Both the position numbers and the translations under genes were made by a program. From Primula veris (taxonomy: Eukaryota > Streptophyta > Magnoliopsida > Ericales > Primulaceae): a stretch of 64,000 bases of DNA. This document shows, one piece after another, positions 20,274 through 32,864 of this stretch (its first letter is position 1; every line of letters starts with the position of its first letter). The notes beneath the pieces are model-generated. The model ran no database searches. It saw only the letters and a list, made by a program, of their open reading frames with translations, and had not been told where the DNA came from. The stretch is from positions 15,257,197 to 15,321,196 of the forward strand of contig OY821741.1 of NCBI GenBank assembly GCA_963682055.1, in the 5' to 3' direction.

Positions 20274-20585
20274 CCAGGATGTGTTTGTCAACCGAAAAAT
20301 ATCACGAGAAAGAAAATAAACTTGAAATCATTTTCCGTTCATGTGTTTGGAAGGTTGGAAAATTAAGAGAAAAGAAAAGAGAAAAAGGGGAGAGAGTGAG
20401 AGCTAGTCCGACTCTTTCCATTTGTTTTCATTTTTCGTCTTATCTCATCATACATCCAAAGTTTCCCTCACTTTATTTTGTTTATTTTCCATTGGTTTTT
20501 CTATATAAACAAACACAAGAAAATATTTTCTTGGAAAATCATTTTCATTTTTTCATCAGTTTTTCGGGTTCCAAACACACCCTGG
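20274..20585. mobile_element. MITE-like element with CCAGG(A/G)TGTGTTTG ends (unit 1)
   Basis: Left end CCAGGATGTGTTTGTCAACC; right end, reverse complemented, CCAGGGTGTGTTTGGAACCC, both followed by GAAAAA. The interior is purine-rich on one half and pyrimidine-rich on the other, and gives a spurious 115-codon frame. A second purine-rich block at 20641-20716 repeats the element's internal segment 20328-20404 (TCATTTTCCG to GGGGAGAGAG), so a partial second copy abuts it. No clear target duplication. Confidence 0.55.
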
Positions 20586-20779
20586 CAAGAAAAGAAAAGA
20601 AAAGAAAAAGAAAGGAAACGAAATGAAAATGAAAATTAAATCATTTTCCGCTTTTTTGTTTGGAATATTGGGAAAAGAACAAAAAATAAAAGTAAAAGAA
20701 AGGGGGGAGAGAGAGCTATCTTTAATTAACCTAACTTAAATCTATCAAATTATAAAATCAATTTAATTACAATCTGTAC

Positions 20780-21095
20780 GTAATATGGAGTTTATGATTG
20801 TAACCTACGACACCTGTGACGACATCAACTTTGACCTCTCCGGAATTGCTCCACATCACTGTCTTCATCTTCGCCGGATTCCGTCATACATCAATGTATT
20901 CATCGGAAACCAAATAGGCGACGTGTCTCCACTGCAATCTCTGACGGAGGTTGTATATTGCTGCGATTAAGGGTTTGTTAATTGGCGGTCGGATCTATGG
21001 TTTACGTGGAGGTGACGAAGGTGATGATCGGAGGTTATAATCTAGGGTTTCGGTGGGATTAGGGGAAAAGAGGAGAGAGAGAGTGTGAGAATAGT
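20780..21095 (-). promoter_or_regulatory. Leader-like 5' end of a minus-strand gene, with telo-box (unit 1)
   Basis: Read on the minus strand, the region starts with a CT-rich run, then AAACCCTAG (plus-strand CTAGGGTTT at 21042-21050), a telo-box typical of leaders of plant housekeeping genes. Richer GC follows. A short frame at 20887-20825 reads MTESGEDEDSDVEQFRRGQS before a stop, with a possible donor GAG/GTCAAA inside it. An overlapping frame starts MKTVMWSNSGEVKVDVV. I cannot choose between them. It may be the 5' remnant of a gene. Confidence 0.35.
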
Positions 21096-21535
21096 ATAAA
21101 AATGAATCACGTTAAAAAATAGAAAATTAAAGAGTATTTATACTATTAAAAACTGTTACGTATGAGAAATACTACTTATTACTAGTATCTTGTGAGAATA
21201 TATATAAGTGTAAAAATGGTACTTATTGGGCATTATATCTTGTTTTTATAAATCTAGTTATTCGATTAAACTGAAAGCATGAATAAGATTTTAGTAAAAC
21301 GCTAGAAATTTGTACTTTTTATAACGTTACAGTTGAAACAAATTCTATTAGAAAACTGAAGGTGATAACACTGTTTACAAAAATATAATTTCACAAAACC
21401 GATTATATATTTTTTTTTGAAAGGTAAACCGATTATATATTAACTATATCCTATACTTTTAATAGTTATGTTCCAATATATTTTCAGTTATATTATTATC
21501 GGAATTTTATCAGGGTAATCTTTTATTTTATAAAA

Positions 21536-22054
21536 AACTATTACTACACACTTGTAGTTTGTTGGAATGAAAATAATGCATAAGTTGGACACGTCGTACT
21601 TATAAAAGATTACACATGTCATTTTTATTTTCCACTATATATATTTGTGGTATTCTTCGCAGTTTTTCCACCAGCTTCATTTTATATATCTTATTAAAAT
21701 TAAGGGAAAAAAAATAAAAATACTGTTTCATAGTTGTAATTTATTGGCACTTGGCATATAAATAATGGGATAATTTCTACACACCAGTTTAATTATATAA
21801 AAAAATTGCACGTCAATTCCATTTTCCACTATATTAACTATGGTTTATCTCCTCGTTTTTTCTATCAACGTCATTTTTTTTTATATTTTATTAAAATTAA
21901 CAATACTCGTATACGTACACTTGTATTTTGTTGGAATTGACAATAAATGGGTAAGTTTGGCACGTCATGCTTATCGAAATAAAAGATTACACATTTCATT
22001 TCCATTTTCCAATATATATAATATGGTATTCTCTTAGCCTCATTTTCTATAAAT
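21536..22054. repeat. Three diverged tandem copies of a ~180-bp repeat (unit 1)
   Basis: Approximate copies 21536-21716, 21717-21897 and 21898-22054. Shared landmarks are an ACACTTGTA-GTTTGTTGGAA segment, then GGCACGTC-like, CATTTCCATTTTCCA-like, and a TATTAAAATTAA end in the first two. Divergence is high, so the array is old. No ORF of substance. Confidence 0.6.
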
Positions 22055-22111
22055 AATTTTTTTTAAATCACGGGAAAAAGTTGTTTAGTACTCTATAATA
22101 TAGTCTATATA

Positions 22112-23584
22112 TAGGTATACTTCGATTCGATTTGGTCTTTCGTAAAACTGAAACCCAATATTTACTTAGCTTCTTTCGATTCGGTCTTTTGATTTTTGTG
22201 ATAGGAGACCGAACTGAAAGACGTGCGTTTACTCTCATTTAGGTCTTCTTTTTTGTTTTCAATCCGGTATGAGTTTAACGCTCTAGTTTGGTTATAACTC
22301 CTTAAATATATATATTTTCATAAACGTAACTATGACAAATATTTAATTATAGATTGTGCATCTTCATCCCTTCCTACTCCGATTTTAACTCTTTTATAGA
22401 AATAAGTTTGATTAAAAAGTTTCAATGGTATTAGCACCAAGTAATATAGAATTATGATTACGTTGTCATGTTAATTACTATTATTATTAGCAATATATAA
22501 TTATGATTATGTTGTCATGTTTATTACTATTATTATTATAGTTTTTTTTTTTGGATATGGGTTCTATTAATTAGTTCAGTCATATCCGCCTCGGTCCAGT
22601 TGGGTCATACATGAAACTAGGGGTGGGATCGGGTCGGGACTCGACCCGAAATGCATCAACCCGAATCCCGACCCAAAAAAATCGGAAATCATTTTTTAAT
22701 CCCGATCCCGATATTTCGGATACCGGACCATTCGGGTACCCGACGGATCGTGATGGGGTAATCCCGACATGTTTTTATTCTAGATCGAAAAACTAAAAAG
22801 TTTGAATAATCAACTACAAATTGCTTAATAAATATGTAAAAAAAAACACGAAAATTTAAATAAAAACAATCGTAAGATACATGTAAATCATATATATGTG
22901 TATAATTTAATATCAACAAGTATCAAGAATAATTTGACCGTTTAGAGAATTTGGCTAAATTGAAAATAAAAACTATCGGCTGTTAGAAACCGAAATGGTT
23001 AGTTGACCCAATATATAACTTAATTAGTTGCCAATAAAGCCCTTAAGCAATTCTTATGTGCTTCAACGAAACATGGAGAGGTACATAATTTTTAAATTCA
23101 ACTTCAACTATTAACCACAGAAGAAATACGAATCCGAATTTGAACTAGTCAAACAATACACATACACACCCTGTATATATATAAATATATAAATTTAAAA
23201 ATACACATAAATAGATATAGAGAGGAGGGGATCTCTTGTGTATATAATATAAAAAGTTAAAATCATATATATTTAATATATTTCGGATACCCAACGCGTA
23301 CCCGACGATATTAAAAATCAAATTCGATCCTGAAAGTGATCAGGTCGGAAGAATACTCGATAGAGTCGGGTCGGGTAGGGAAAGTTTCGGGTCAGGCTAG
23401 GGTCGGGTAGCGAGATTGGGTCGGATTTCGGGAATTTTTCCCATCCCTACATTAAACTGTAACCGAATTGAGATGTATATATTTGGACTCGGTCCGGTTT
23501 GGTCTTGTGTTTTTTCTTCTTCAAAAAGACATAAACGAACCGCCTTGGTATAGTTCGGTCATCTCGTTTTTTTATCCAGCCCTA
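22112..23584. mobile_element. Older degenerate element hosting the hAT MITE (unit 1)
   Basis: Sequences rich in CGATTTGGT/TTCGGTC motifs lie on both sides of the inserted hAT MITE, with inverse relation (left TTCGATTCGGTC, right GGACTCGGTCCGG and TAGTTCGGTC). The right end CCAGCCCTA resembles a hAT terminus. The left end is poorly defined. Confidence 0.35.
22618..23449. mobile_element. hAT-type non-autonomous element, 832 bp (unit 1)
   Basis: Termini TAGGGGTGGGATCGGGTCGG and, reverse complemented, TAGGGATGGGAAAAATTCCC. Flanked by an 8-bp duplication with one mismatch (CATGAAAC 22610-22617, CATTAAAC 23450-23457), as expected for hAT. Subterminal regions are packed with GGGTCGGG/CCCGACCC motifs in opposite orientation at the two ends. 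No transposase. Confidence 0.82.
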
Positions 23585-25032
23585 CCATGTTAATTAGATC
23601 ACGAAATTGTATATATTTAGCATTAATTTGAACATAATAAGACAAGTTTTGAGTCAATTATCACAAGTTAAATATTATTTTGTCAAACATGTAGTTTTCG
23701 ATGTGATTTGCTATTGTTTACATACTTATAAGAAAAACACCAACATACCACAAAAACAAGACTCAAAACAATTTAGCTGACCAAGTTGACCAAAACGAAG
23801 AAAGGAAATCAAGAAGAGTCAAAGTTGGGAATCCCAATTAATCAAGAATAGGGTCCGGTACGTCCGAGCAAAAATGAAACAAATTAAAATCATGAAGCAC
23901 AAATTCACAGGAACGGAGCCAGAACAATAACTTTGAGTTTGCCAAAAAAAAGTGTAGTCCAAACTTTCTCCAGCTTTCCGGGTTGTTTGCCTAGCTAAAG
24001 AGTCGGCTCTGTCAAAAATATAACCAACATTTATTTGATAAACTAGATAAAAAAACCACTTATAAAATTTAGTTAATAAAAAGAACCGGAAGAGTCAAAC
24101 TTATATTTTTTGAATATCCAGTAAATAGAGTTACAAAATTGTATTTTTTTCTTTATTTGCTTGAATGTTAAGAGTTTAAAAAAATGTTTATGAAATTTTA
24201 TAATTTGTTCTTGCCAAATTTCATATTTTAACAAAATTAATTTTTTATATTTATAACTTTATCGTTTTCTGTAAATTGAAATATGTATGATTTTATTACA
24301 TATATAATTTTTGTAATAAATACAAAAATACTTAATCTTAGTTTTGAAAAGTTTTTTGTAACAATAATTTGACTATTTTTTTTAACAATAATTTGACTGA
24401 TTTAGAAATAGATGCTAAGATAATAATTTAAAATTCTTAATTTTTGTATAGTGATCTATACGTAATGTAGTAGTATGTAATTATAAAAATAAAATATAAT
24501 TTTGAAAAGGGTTAAACTACTTTAATTTAAATTTAAGCGATTGCTGAAATGATCTATTTATAAACTACTTGAGAAAACATTACAAAATTCAACGTTAGTT
24601 GTAAGCACGTCATTAAAATTGATATAGTATTATTTATTCATTGTTTAAATATTTAATTTAGTAAAAGTCCGTCGTAGTAACTAAGAGGAATTGAGCCGCT
24701 GGCCTTACAACCGAGACGCTAGCGCCCTCTTGGTCATTGTAATTAATTTAATTAGCTATTTTAAATCACACAAAAATGAATCTTTGCGCATAAACATTCT
24801 TTCTTTATATTCTAAAAACGGGTATCTTACATGTTATTCAATGCATCTACCCTCATGCTTCTATATGCCTCTTGACGTGGAAAACACGTGTTTAGAGGGC
24901 AGTCACATGTACTATTAACTTTTACCATTTTTGTACACAACATTTTAATTTTTCCAATCAGAGTAGCATTCTACTAATTTTCGTCTAATTAAGGGTTCGT
25001 CATCTACATCGACGAATTGCAGTAATTATTTC
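23585..25032. other. AT-rich gene-free stretch closing unit 1
   Basis: Strongly AT-rich with many poly-T and poly-A runs and a short direct repeat AACAATAATTTGACT (near 24360 and 24384). No ORF with a motif; the 75-codon frame at 24691-24918 looks random. A short GC-rich patch lies at 24690-24735. Confidence 0.5.
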
Positions 25033-25230
25033 TAACATTTAAAGATATATTTTACATAGATGTTAACGAATTTACACTCACTAAATAGATGAGAGTATGT
25101 GACAACAATTTTGTAATTTTGTTTAATATCGGGTTGCTATAATAGCTAGTCGGGGAATTTATTTTAGAAAAATTTAGTTGTGGAAAAATGGAAAAAGACA
25201 GTAGTATATGGTACTAAAAAACCAATGTAT

Positions 25231-25644
25231 CACCGACACACATGCATGTGTCCGACACGACACGAACACAGAGAAACAAGATTTTTTATTTAAATTTAGG
25301 ACATGACACAGTTAGGACAATTTAAATAGTATATAAATAGGTTTCTACATATTTAATTTCTAAAACAAGAACAATTACAAACATAAATCTTAAAAATAAA
25401 TATTTTGTTAATTTTAGAGATAAAATTATAAAATTTGAAACTGTAAGCACTTTTTTGTACTACAATTTGTGTTTCTCGTGTGTTTAAAGTGTCTCAAAAT
25501 TTTTCGAAAGTATCCGAGGCGTGTCCATGCGATTGTCTGCATGGCCAGTAAGTTAAGTAGTCAACGATGCGGAAATTCAAGTGTCCGACATGTGGAATGA
25601 AGTGTCAGACTGGTGCAATACATGGCTGCTTAGCCGACACAACA
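25231..25644. repeat. GTGTCCGACAC-rich inverted-repeat relic (unit 2)
   Basis: Counterpart of 199-612, with only scattered substitutions. It sits at the same distance upstream of the gene A TATA box. Confidence 0.4.
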
Positions 25645-25915
25645 ATTCTAGATTTTAAAATGTACACCAAAGTAGGGTGCGCACACCAATTAGATTGAAA
25701 ATGTTTAAATTAGCTGCATGCCCCACAAGGATTCCATCCATTTTTAGTGTTTTTATTGAAAGCACCCAATTTTTTTTTATATACCCGCCCTACCGAATAG
25801 TTAATCTGGTAGATGGATCATATTAAAGGACATTTTTTACAATTGTATTTTGCTGGAATACAAGAGGAATAAATAAGTTGTACACAGATTGCACGTATCA
25901 TTTTGTCTTTCCCCA

Positions 25916-25923
25916 TATAAATA
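25916..25923 (+). promoter_or_regulatory. Candidate TATA box of gene A (unit 2)
   Basis: TATAAATA upstream of the proposed ATG at 25994, at the same spacing as unit 1. Confidence 0.5.
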
Positions 25924-25993
25924 CCATGCATTCCCATCGTAATTAGCATCTATTTTACTCCATATCTTCAAATTAGGATTTTTCTAGTTGGCG

Positions 25994-27466
25994 ATGTCTC
26001 CATCTCCAGGTTAGCACTTAAACTAGGTTTTTAGTGCATATGTTTTCTTACTGAATAGTTTGGGTTGTATTTCTTTTTGTCCTCTTGAAATCATCAATAA
26101 GGATGATAAATATCTTTGTTTTGAATTAACCATTTTCCTGATTGAAAGTTCAATATAAATAGTTAATCAAGCAAGTCTTTATTTTGGGGCAAAAAGTTAT
26201 CTTTAAAACAGAAAGAAAATTATCCTATCAGATTGTTGAATCCTTGATTTAGATCATCAGCCTAGGTGAAATCTCTCTAGTTAAATGCTAATTTACCATT
26301 TTTTAGACAATCAGAGCATTAAAAATGTACCATATAAAGGGTTTTGTTAATAGGAATGCAGATATTTAAAAATGTACCATATATAAATATGTGTGTGTCG
26401 TGTGTCTATCAAAGACTAATAATGAGTACCATTTAAGGGGCTTTATAAATACTTGGGGTAACTACGATTAATACCCTCCATGCCATTTGTTCCTCGTAAC
26501 TCCGTAACTCGCGACAGTGATCGACCTTGTTAACTACTTCTTTCCTATTTTGAGTAATGATAAAATAGTCATTTAGATATTTGCTTAATGCTTTCACCAT
26601 GTTTAGTCACTTGGTTTTGTGATTTTAATACTGTTAATTTATCCCTTGAAAATTTGTTTTCTAAATGTATATCGTCAGCTACTTACTTTTTATTGCCATA
26701 AGTTGATCATTTTTCGGTAAATCCATATTGTTACTTATGCCATTATTGAAAATGCCATCATTTTTTTCCCTGCATTTTCAGGATTATGTGTTTGTTTTCT
26801 TTTTTTTCGCCGCACTCATCTCTTTTTCCTTACCATAATTTTACCACCTACCTAAAATGAAAAAGATTTGTCTAACGGTCCCGCTATTTTCTAAGTGGGT
26901 AGCTTTGTACAGGAAATAACATTTTTGCTCACCATAGATCTAGAAAAACACAGTATTAGGTTTGTATAAGCTTTCTATACTGTATTTCCTCATTGATTAA
27001 AATGATTTTTTGTTTGGCATGAGTGACAGTTACCACTATAAAATTAGAAGTTGTTGGCGTGGAAGAGGCAGAAGATAAAAACGACGAGGATGAAGCTGAA
27101 TTTCAGCTAGAGGCATATTTCTTCAAGCGAATAAGTGAATTACTAGATAAAGGTCTGTTTTTTTCCTGAAATATAATTATGCTTACTCCCTTCAAAGTAC
27201 GTACAAGAGAATTTATTAAACGTGATTGGTGAAATGTTAATCTTCTTATCATAACCAATAAAACCCTATACATTATTGTTATCATACCTGAGTTTGGAAG
27301 GGTGCCCTTCAGTCCTTCACTTGACATTTCTTTTTGTTGAGTATTTACCAGAAATAGTTGTTAGATGGTGTTTCCGATTTCGATCTTCAATCTTTCCAAC
27401 AGTGCTTTAAATTGCCATGCAGTAATAGCTGAATATAATTACCCACATGAGGAGACATGCATATGA
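25994..27466 (+). CDS. Gene A: small multi-exon gene (unit 2)
   Basis: Exons 25994-26009, 27030-27152 and tentative 27423-27466. The coding sequence of exons 1 and 2 is unchanged from unit 1 and all splice sites are retained. Differences fall in the intron, for example one T for A near 26838. The same uncertainty applies about whether exon 2 continues to a local exon 3 or to the RWP-RK exon at 34786. Confidence 0.45.
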
Positions 27467-28099
27467 CATCAGTTGGGGTGGACTTGAGGAGAAATGCCCT
27501 TACAGATTCCCAGTGGTAAAAAAAGGGGCAAGAATTACTTGTACATATGTTTGTGTGTGTGTACATTATACATGATGTTCAGTTGTTCACTGTGTTCCTT
27601 CTTATTCTGTTTCTTTTTTCTTTATTGTGCTTATTATCATAGTTATCAGGATGGTTAGAGAGACAGATTTCATTACTTGTTCAAAAGTTAGTTTTCTTAA
27701 AGCATAAACCCAACTCCATCCTTCATGAATCACAATATATATGATATAGAGATAAATATGACCAATTGATTATGTTGGCATTTCCCATTTGATTTTGTAG
27801 TTGGTCATAAATAAAATTCTTAGCATTTAGAAAAAGGATATATCAAAAGCTTTTGCCTGTGTTGTATCAAAAGCTTTTGGAATATATCAAATGTGATTGC
27901 TAGTTACATTTGGATGTTCGACATATGTGGTGTGTAAGATTTAGAAATTCTGTGACCTTCGAAATTTTTAATGCAGATTAGGCATGGCAATTAGATCACA
28001 TACTAATGGCCGATTGGGTTTTTTCAGGAAGTTAAATTTTAGCTGTACATTATATGAGGCTCTTTTGACTGTATTCCTGATACCATTTTCCTATACTTT

Positions 28100-28101
<2 letters not shown>

Positions 28102-28135
<34 letters not shown>
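28102..28135. repeat. (AG)17 microsatellite (unit 2)
   Basis: Seventeen AG dinucleotides at the position equivalent to 3069 in unit 1. Confidence 0.97.
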
Positions 28136-28139
<4 letters not shown>

Positions 28140-28760
28140 AAGTCGGCTGTCATCGCCATTTCTCCAATTCGACTGCGTGTAAGTTATTCTTTCCAAAATA
28201 AATTTTATTTGATTTATTTCTAGGGCTAAATTGTAGGGACATGCCAATCGAATACATTTGTCTATTGGTTGTGACTTGATTTGATTTGTTTAGAGTCTTT
28301 CGATGTGAACAGTGTTTTCTGTAATTCCAGGATGTGAGTTGTGTTTGTATATCTCTTAATTAGCGATTAATATTATCTGAAAACAGAAAAGATTTTTTAG
28401 GATTTAGACTTGGTTTATCTGGTATGTATGCAGTTACCATAAAAAGATTGATACCTTTAAAATTGTGATCTGGTAAGCAAGCTTCAAAATCTGGTGTAGC
28501 TCCGTAACAAAATGGTAAATGTAACAATAAATTGGGCAGATTCCGATTCAGAAATTCGACAATCGATTTGTGATTTCTAATTTTGAAAGCTTTCTTTGTA
28601 TGGAGTCTGGACATATGTGAACTGTTGTAGTTGGTATAGGAGTTCCATGAGTAATTTAAAAAAGCTGTCCTTGTATGGAGATATTTCTTTTATGGAAAAT
28701 GACTCCAACTATCCGCCTCGCATTGGTGTAGTGTATACCAACTTGCTAATATTCTCTTCC

Positions 28761-28937
28761 CTAGTATTTCATTTCAGGTGAGTATGTCGGCATGTAAAGT
28801 ACTTGTCCGGGGTGACCAATGATCATCTGTTGCTGCCCATACTGAACCTGAGGTCCGTTTGGATGAAAATACCCCTGTGGTGAGTGAATATGTGAAACTT
28901 GTGGAGAGTAGAAACTGTTTGCATAGTCAATCAGCAT
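28761..28937 (-). CDS. Short Gln/Pro/Tyr-rich ORF (unit 2)
   Basis: Copy of 3743-3919 with ATG at 28937 and TAG at 28761. The frame is intact. Confidence 0.45.
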   Translation of the reverse strand: MLIDYANSFYSPQVSHIHSPQGYFHPNGPQVQYGQQQMIIGHPGQVLYMPTYSPEMKY

Positions 28938-29781
28938 TCTAAACTACATGTAAACTATATACATTTCCTTTTCTAACGGAAATGTAGAGCTCTGTTAGCA
29001 TTTCCTTGATGCTGCTGCTTTTTATGGCATTGACATGGTTGCTTGTTACCATATCTCCTGAAATTGATATTTTGTTACAACTACAAGAGAAATCATAGAA
29101 TTGAATTACATTTTACTCTCATACCCTATGAGCTGTGTCATTTATTCAGTTTCATATTCATAAATTTGTGGATCCCGGAATACATAAGATTTATGACGCA
29201 GTGCAGGTTACTCATCCATAGTTCTAATAGAATGTGTACAATGTTTGTATTTACCACAAATGTTACATCTTATATATAGTAAAATGTTGATGTTGCTACT
29301 TGCATGTGGATGTTCTACCAATATAATGTGTATGATTTAGTGTTTTTGTGACCTTTAATATTTATTATGCAGATTAAGCAACCATGAATTTCAATACACA
29401 GGGGTTTTCAGTTTGAACTAGGACATGCTGAAAATAATTATGCTTCCAGTAGTCTCGTCTCCTGGTGGGGTGACAGATCTGGCAAAGTCTATGGCTGTGT
29501 GAGACTTCTATCTTTGCAAATTTTTACTTTTCTCTGGGGAACTATGAACTATCTAGTTTAAATATTTCTCCAAGTGTGAGGATTCATACATTTAATTTGC
29601 ACAAATTTGCATTGAAAGAAGGAGTATTGTTTTAAGCCTGGTCTAGTCCAATCCTTTTTAGCCTGGTCTCTTAGCATCAATCTTAGGACAGTTATTTAGT
29701 GAATTGGATATTTTTCTACGTTGGTTATCAAACTTTTGTTCCAAAAACATAACTATCATGTTGATTGAAATTTCATTGCAG

Positions 29782-29947
29782 CTGCAAAATGTTTACCCAA
29801 TTTGGCGATGATGAAGATTTTCTGAAGATGGCGAGTTTTGAATTATTTGCTTCGCCAAATTCGTTTGACAATTGTGAGCACGTCAGGAGCTTGTTAATTC
29901 GATGTGCTGAAGCTGGAAATACTGATACTCAGTATATACTCGTTCAG
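29782..29947 (+). pseudogene. F-box-family-like exon fragment (unit 2)
   Basis: Copy of 4764-4929 with identical reading frame and splice sites. One change (AAAACTTAAC to AAAACATAAC) lies upstream in the intron-like DNA. Confidence 0.4.
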
Positions 29948-30581
29948 GTAATAAAAAGTGTATAATAGTACTTATTAGGCATTGATATTTTTGCTTTTTT
30001 AATCCTTTTCAGATTTGTTGAATATGATTCAAGTATCAGTTTCACCTGAGAACACCTTTGTCTTTTAATGAGATATTCCTTAGCTGTCCATTTGGTAAAC
30101 AGGAAATGTGAAGCAATACAAGGACAGGAGAGAAACACAAGAACAAGATTACAAACGGAACGTTGCAAGGAGTACCGGCTATCTGGACAAGTGAGAATCC
30201 TTAACTTGGGCTTAAGAGTGTTTTTTAATTGGGTTGAACTGGTTGCCCATACAAATAAAAATAACTTTTTTTTACCCATGATGCAAACCTTACTCGACTT
30301 GGGCCGCCCCTGTATACCGCATTTTTTTTTGGATAAGTTTGGCATGTGATGTCATCACCATTTTCCACTATACATAATTCACCTCATGTTTTTCATCACT
30401 CTTAATTCTTTTTTATCTTACTATTACAATTAGGGTTTCTATTTGCCGCATCTTCATTTCGAGGTTAGGACTCAAACTACCCCCTTATTATTTTCCAATT
30501 TTAACAGTATACTTTTGATATGTCTTGTAAAATCTCTTCAAACTTGAGATTAAAAATTAAAAATAATACAGTTCTTTTTAC

Positions 30582-31052
30582 GATAAACAAGTTGATCTTT
30601 ATTAAGGTCTTTTTTAGTAATCAAACTTTGATCTTGTTAAGTACACAAGTTTTGATCATTTTTCTTAAACAATCTTTGATCCCCATTTTGGCAAACAAGC
30701 TTTAATCTTTTTTCGGTAAACAAGCTTTAAAATACTGTATATTTTGGTGTGAACAAGGTTTGATCATTTTTTGGTAAATAAGATTTGATCATTTTTGGGC
30801 AAACAAGGTTTGATCTTTTTTTGGTAAACAATCTTTGATCGTTTTTTGGTAAACAAGTTTTGATTTTTTTTTTGATAAACAAGTTTTGGTCTTTTTTTTT
30901 TTGGTAAATAAGGATTGATCTTTTTTTTGGGTAAACAAGCTTTGATTTTTTTTGGGTAAAGAAATTTTGAACTTTTTGGTTAATAAAATTTGATATTTTT
31001 GGGTAAACAAACTTTAATCTTTTTTTTTGTTGGTAAACAAGGTTTGATCTTT
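30582..31052. repeat. Degenerate minisatellite (unit 2)
   Basis: Same array as 5565-6035, with the same order of variant monomers and the same length. It was therefore copied as part of the 25-kb unit without later expansion. Confidence 0.85.
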
Positions 31053-31979
31053 CGGGTTAAGTCAATCACATTGTTGAACTCTGGATTTAAATTATGAGCC
31101 TTGGTTAGGTTTCTCTAGCTAAATATTAGATTTGAAGTGTTGGAACATATATATTGGCTATGTTTTCGTGTTTGAGTTGATACAACTGGGAAATGTTAAA
31201 ATCACGTGAATTAGTTATCTACACATATTTACATTTATACATAACTATGAATTAGTCAGTTAGACTTCTATAGCGATTTGAAAGTTATGTTTTAGAAGTG
31301 ACCTAAATTTGTTTCATTTTATTGTTCATCTTCATCACTTCCGATTATTATATTATTGATTTGAGGTTTCTGATACTGTTTATCGAATGGGTTCAATGTT
31401 TTTACCTCTTTAATTAAAAAGTGTGGAAAATGAATTGGAGTCAGAATTGGCCATTTGCTAATTTGCTAATTTTTCAGTGAGGCTCAATTAATTTTATTTC
31501 ACTTTTTACTTTACCTTATTTTGGTTTAGAATATTCATTACATTACATTATCTTTTAGATTTGTTAATTTATAAGTTTAGAAATCTAACCATAACTTGAG
31601 TTCTGAGTATGGTTGTAAAATTCACTTGACATATCATTGTACGAACGTTTGTATGATTAGCTCTGTTGAATGTATTATGTAATGAGCACCTATATATATA
31701 ATAAAAATGTTTCATTATTGTTATATTATAGATGCTTCATATATTTGGAGTGATGGGATGACTTCTGTCTTAAGACCAACTTCTGGTGGAACAAAAATAT
31801 GAAATATAGTAATTACTAAATTAATTCTAGAGTCTTTTAGCATATGCTCAGCGAGTGTTGACTTACAAACCTTAATTTCTCTTGGTAATAGTATTGTATT
31901 TATTTTATACCACCATCTCCATTATTAATAATATTTTCAACTGGCTTGTAATGACGATGATGTACGATTAGAGTTTCAT

Positions 31980-32327
31980 ATGGAACCAACAAAAGTTCAA
32001 GAAAGTCCAATCCGAACTCTTGATGACATTGGAAAAGAAATCAAATATGGTAATGATGTAAATATGGAACCTCTTCTGGAACCAGCCAAAGTTTGCGAAA
32101 CTACAACAAAGCAAGTTGTGGCCAAAGTGGCAGTTGACGAGGGGAGAGAGAGAATAGTGGGGGGTAGTGTAGATAGCGTAAACAAAGACAGATCTGAAGC
32201 TAATGCTAAATTGTACAGACTGGAAATGTTGAGAAGAATGCCACTCGAGGCCAGAATTAGCAGACTCGAGATACTTGGGGCTCGGCTGAAAAAGGAATGG
32301 ATAGAACTCAAGTCTGTCAAAAAGTAA
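31980..32327 (+). CDS. Hypothetical 115-aa protein (unit 2)
   Basis: Copy of 6963-7310 with the same predicted protein, start and stop. Confidence 0.45.
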   Translation: MEPTKVQESPIRTLDDIGKEIKYGNDVNMEPLLEPAKVCETTTKQVVAKVAVDEGRERIVGGSVDSVNKDRSEANAKLYRLEMLRRMPLEARISRLEILGARLKKEWIELKSVKK

Positions 32328-32864
32328 TAAAATAATAAGTTTCTAGTTTATTTCCCTTGTTTATTGATATTAGTATTTTCCTATAATTGGTGTAACTCAG
32401 ATCCGGATATGTACTATGCTTTCGATGCATTTGTTAAGAATTGTGATTTGTATTATTTTTTTAGTCTCTTCTTTTTTCTTACCGTGTGCTTGTTATCATG
32501 GGAATGAGGATGCTTTATGATTACGTGATCATTATTTTTCTAGCTTTCTTACTTGGCAACTCTCTACTTCCAAGTTGAATTAATTCAAATGCTTGATTTG
32601 AAAGATTTTTCAAGAACCATGACTACATAATGACTTAATAATCTGAGCAATATTTATTTTTAAAATTCCTCATTATGTGCCTTTGCATAACAATTGCAAT
32701 TATGAACTTGGAGATTAATTTTCAAAAATCCCAAAACTTGTGTTATCCACCTAGGGTTCGCTCAATATATCTATTGATAACTACTATAATAATTAATATG
32801 TAAGCAGTTATATATAATTACTTGAAATAAAAAAGGGCACGACTACACACAAAGAGAGAACGAT

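Larger units (their letters stand above)
1..25032. repeat. Tandem unit 1 of a ~25-kb segmental array
   Basis: The sequence at 1 onward recurs at 25033 and again at 50052 in the same orientation, and every landmark between recurs in order. This unit is 25032 bp. It holds all the features described for unit 1, and the later units are best read against it. Differences from unit 2 are sparse single-base changes and small indels. No transposase, terminal repeat or junction microhomology is visible at the copy boundary, because the window starts at an arbitrary phase of the array. Unequal crossing-over is the likely mechanism, by inference. Confidence 0.97.

Noticed and set aside
20279..20626. 115-codon frame ending in a Lys/Arg run
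   Set aside because: It lies inside the CCAGG-ended MITE and reflects its purine and pyrimidine tracts.
24685..24735. tRNA-like GC patch with a short stem-loop
   Set aside because: The would-be anticodon stem does not pair, and there is no T-arm GTTCGA motif or closed acceptor stem on either strand.
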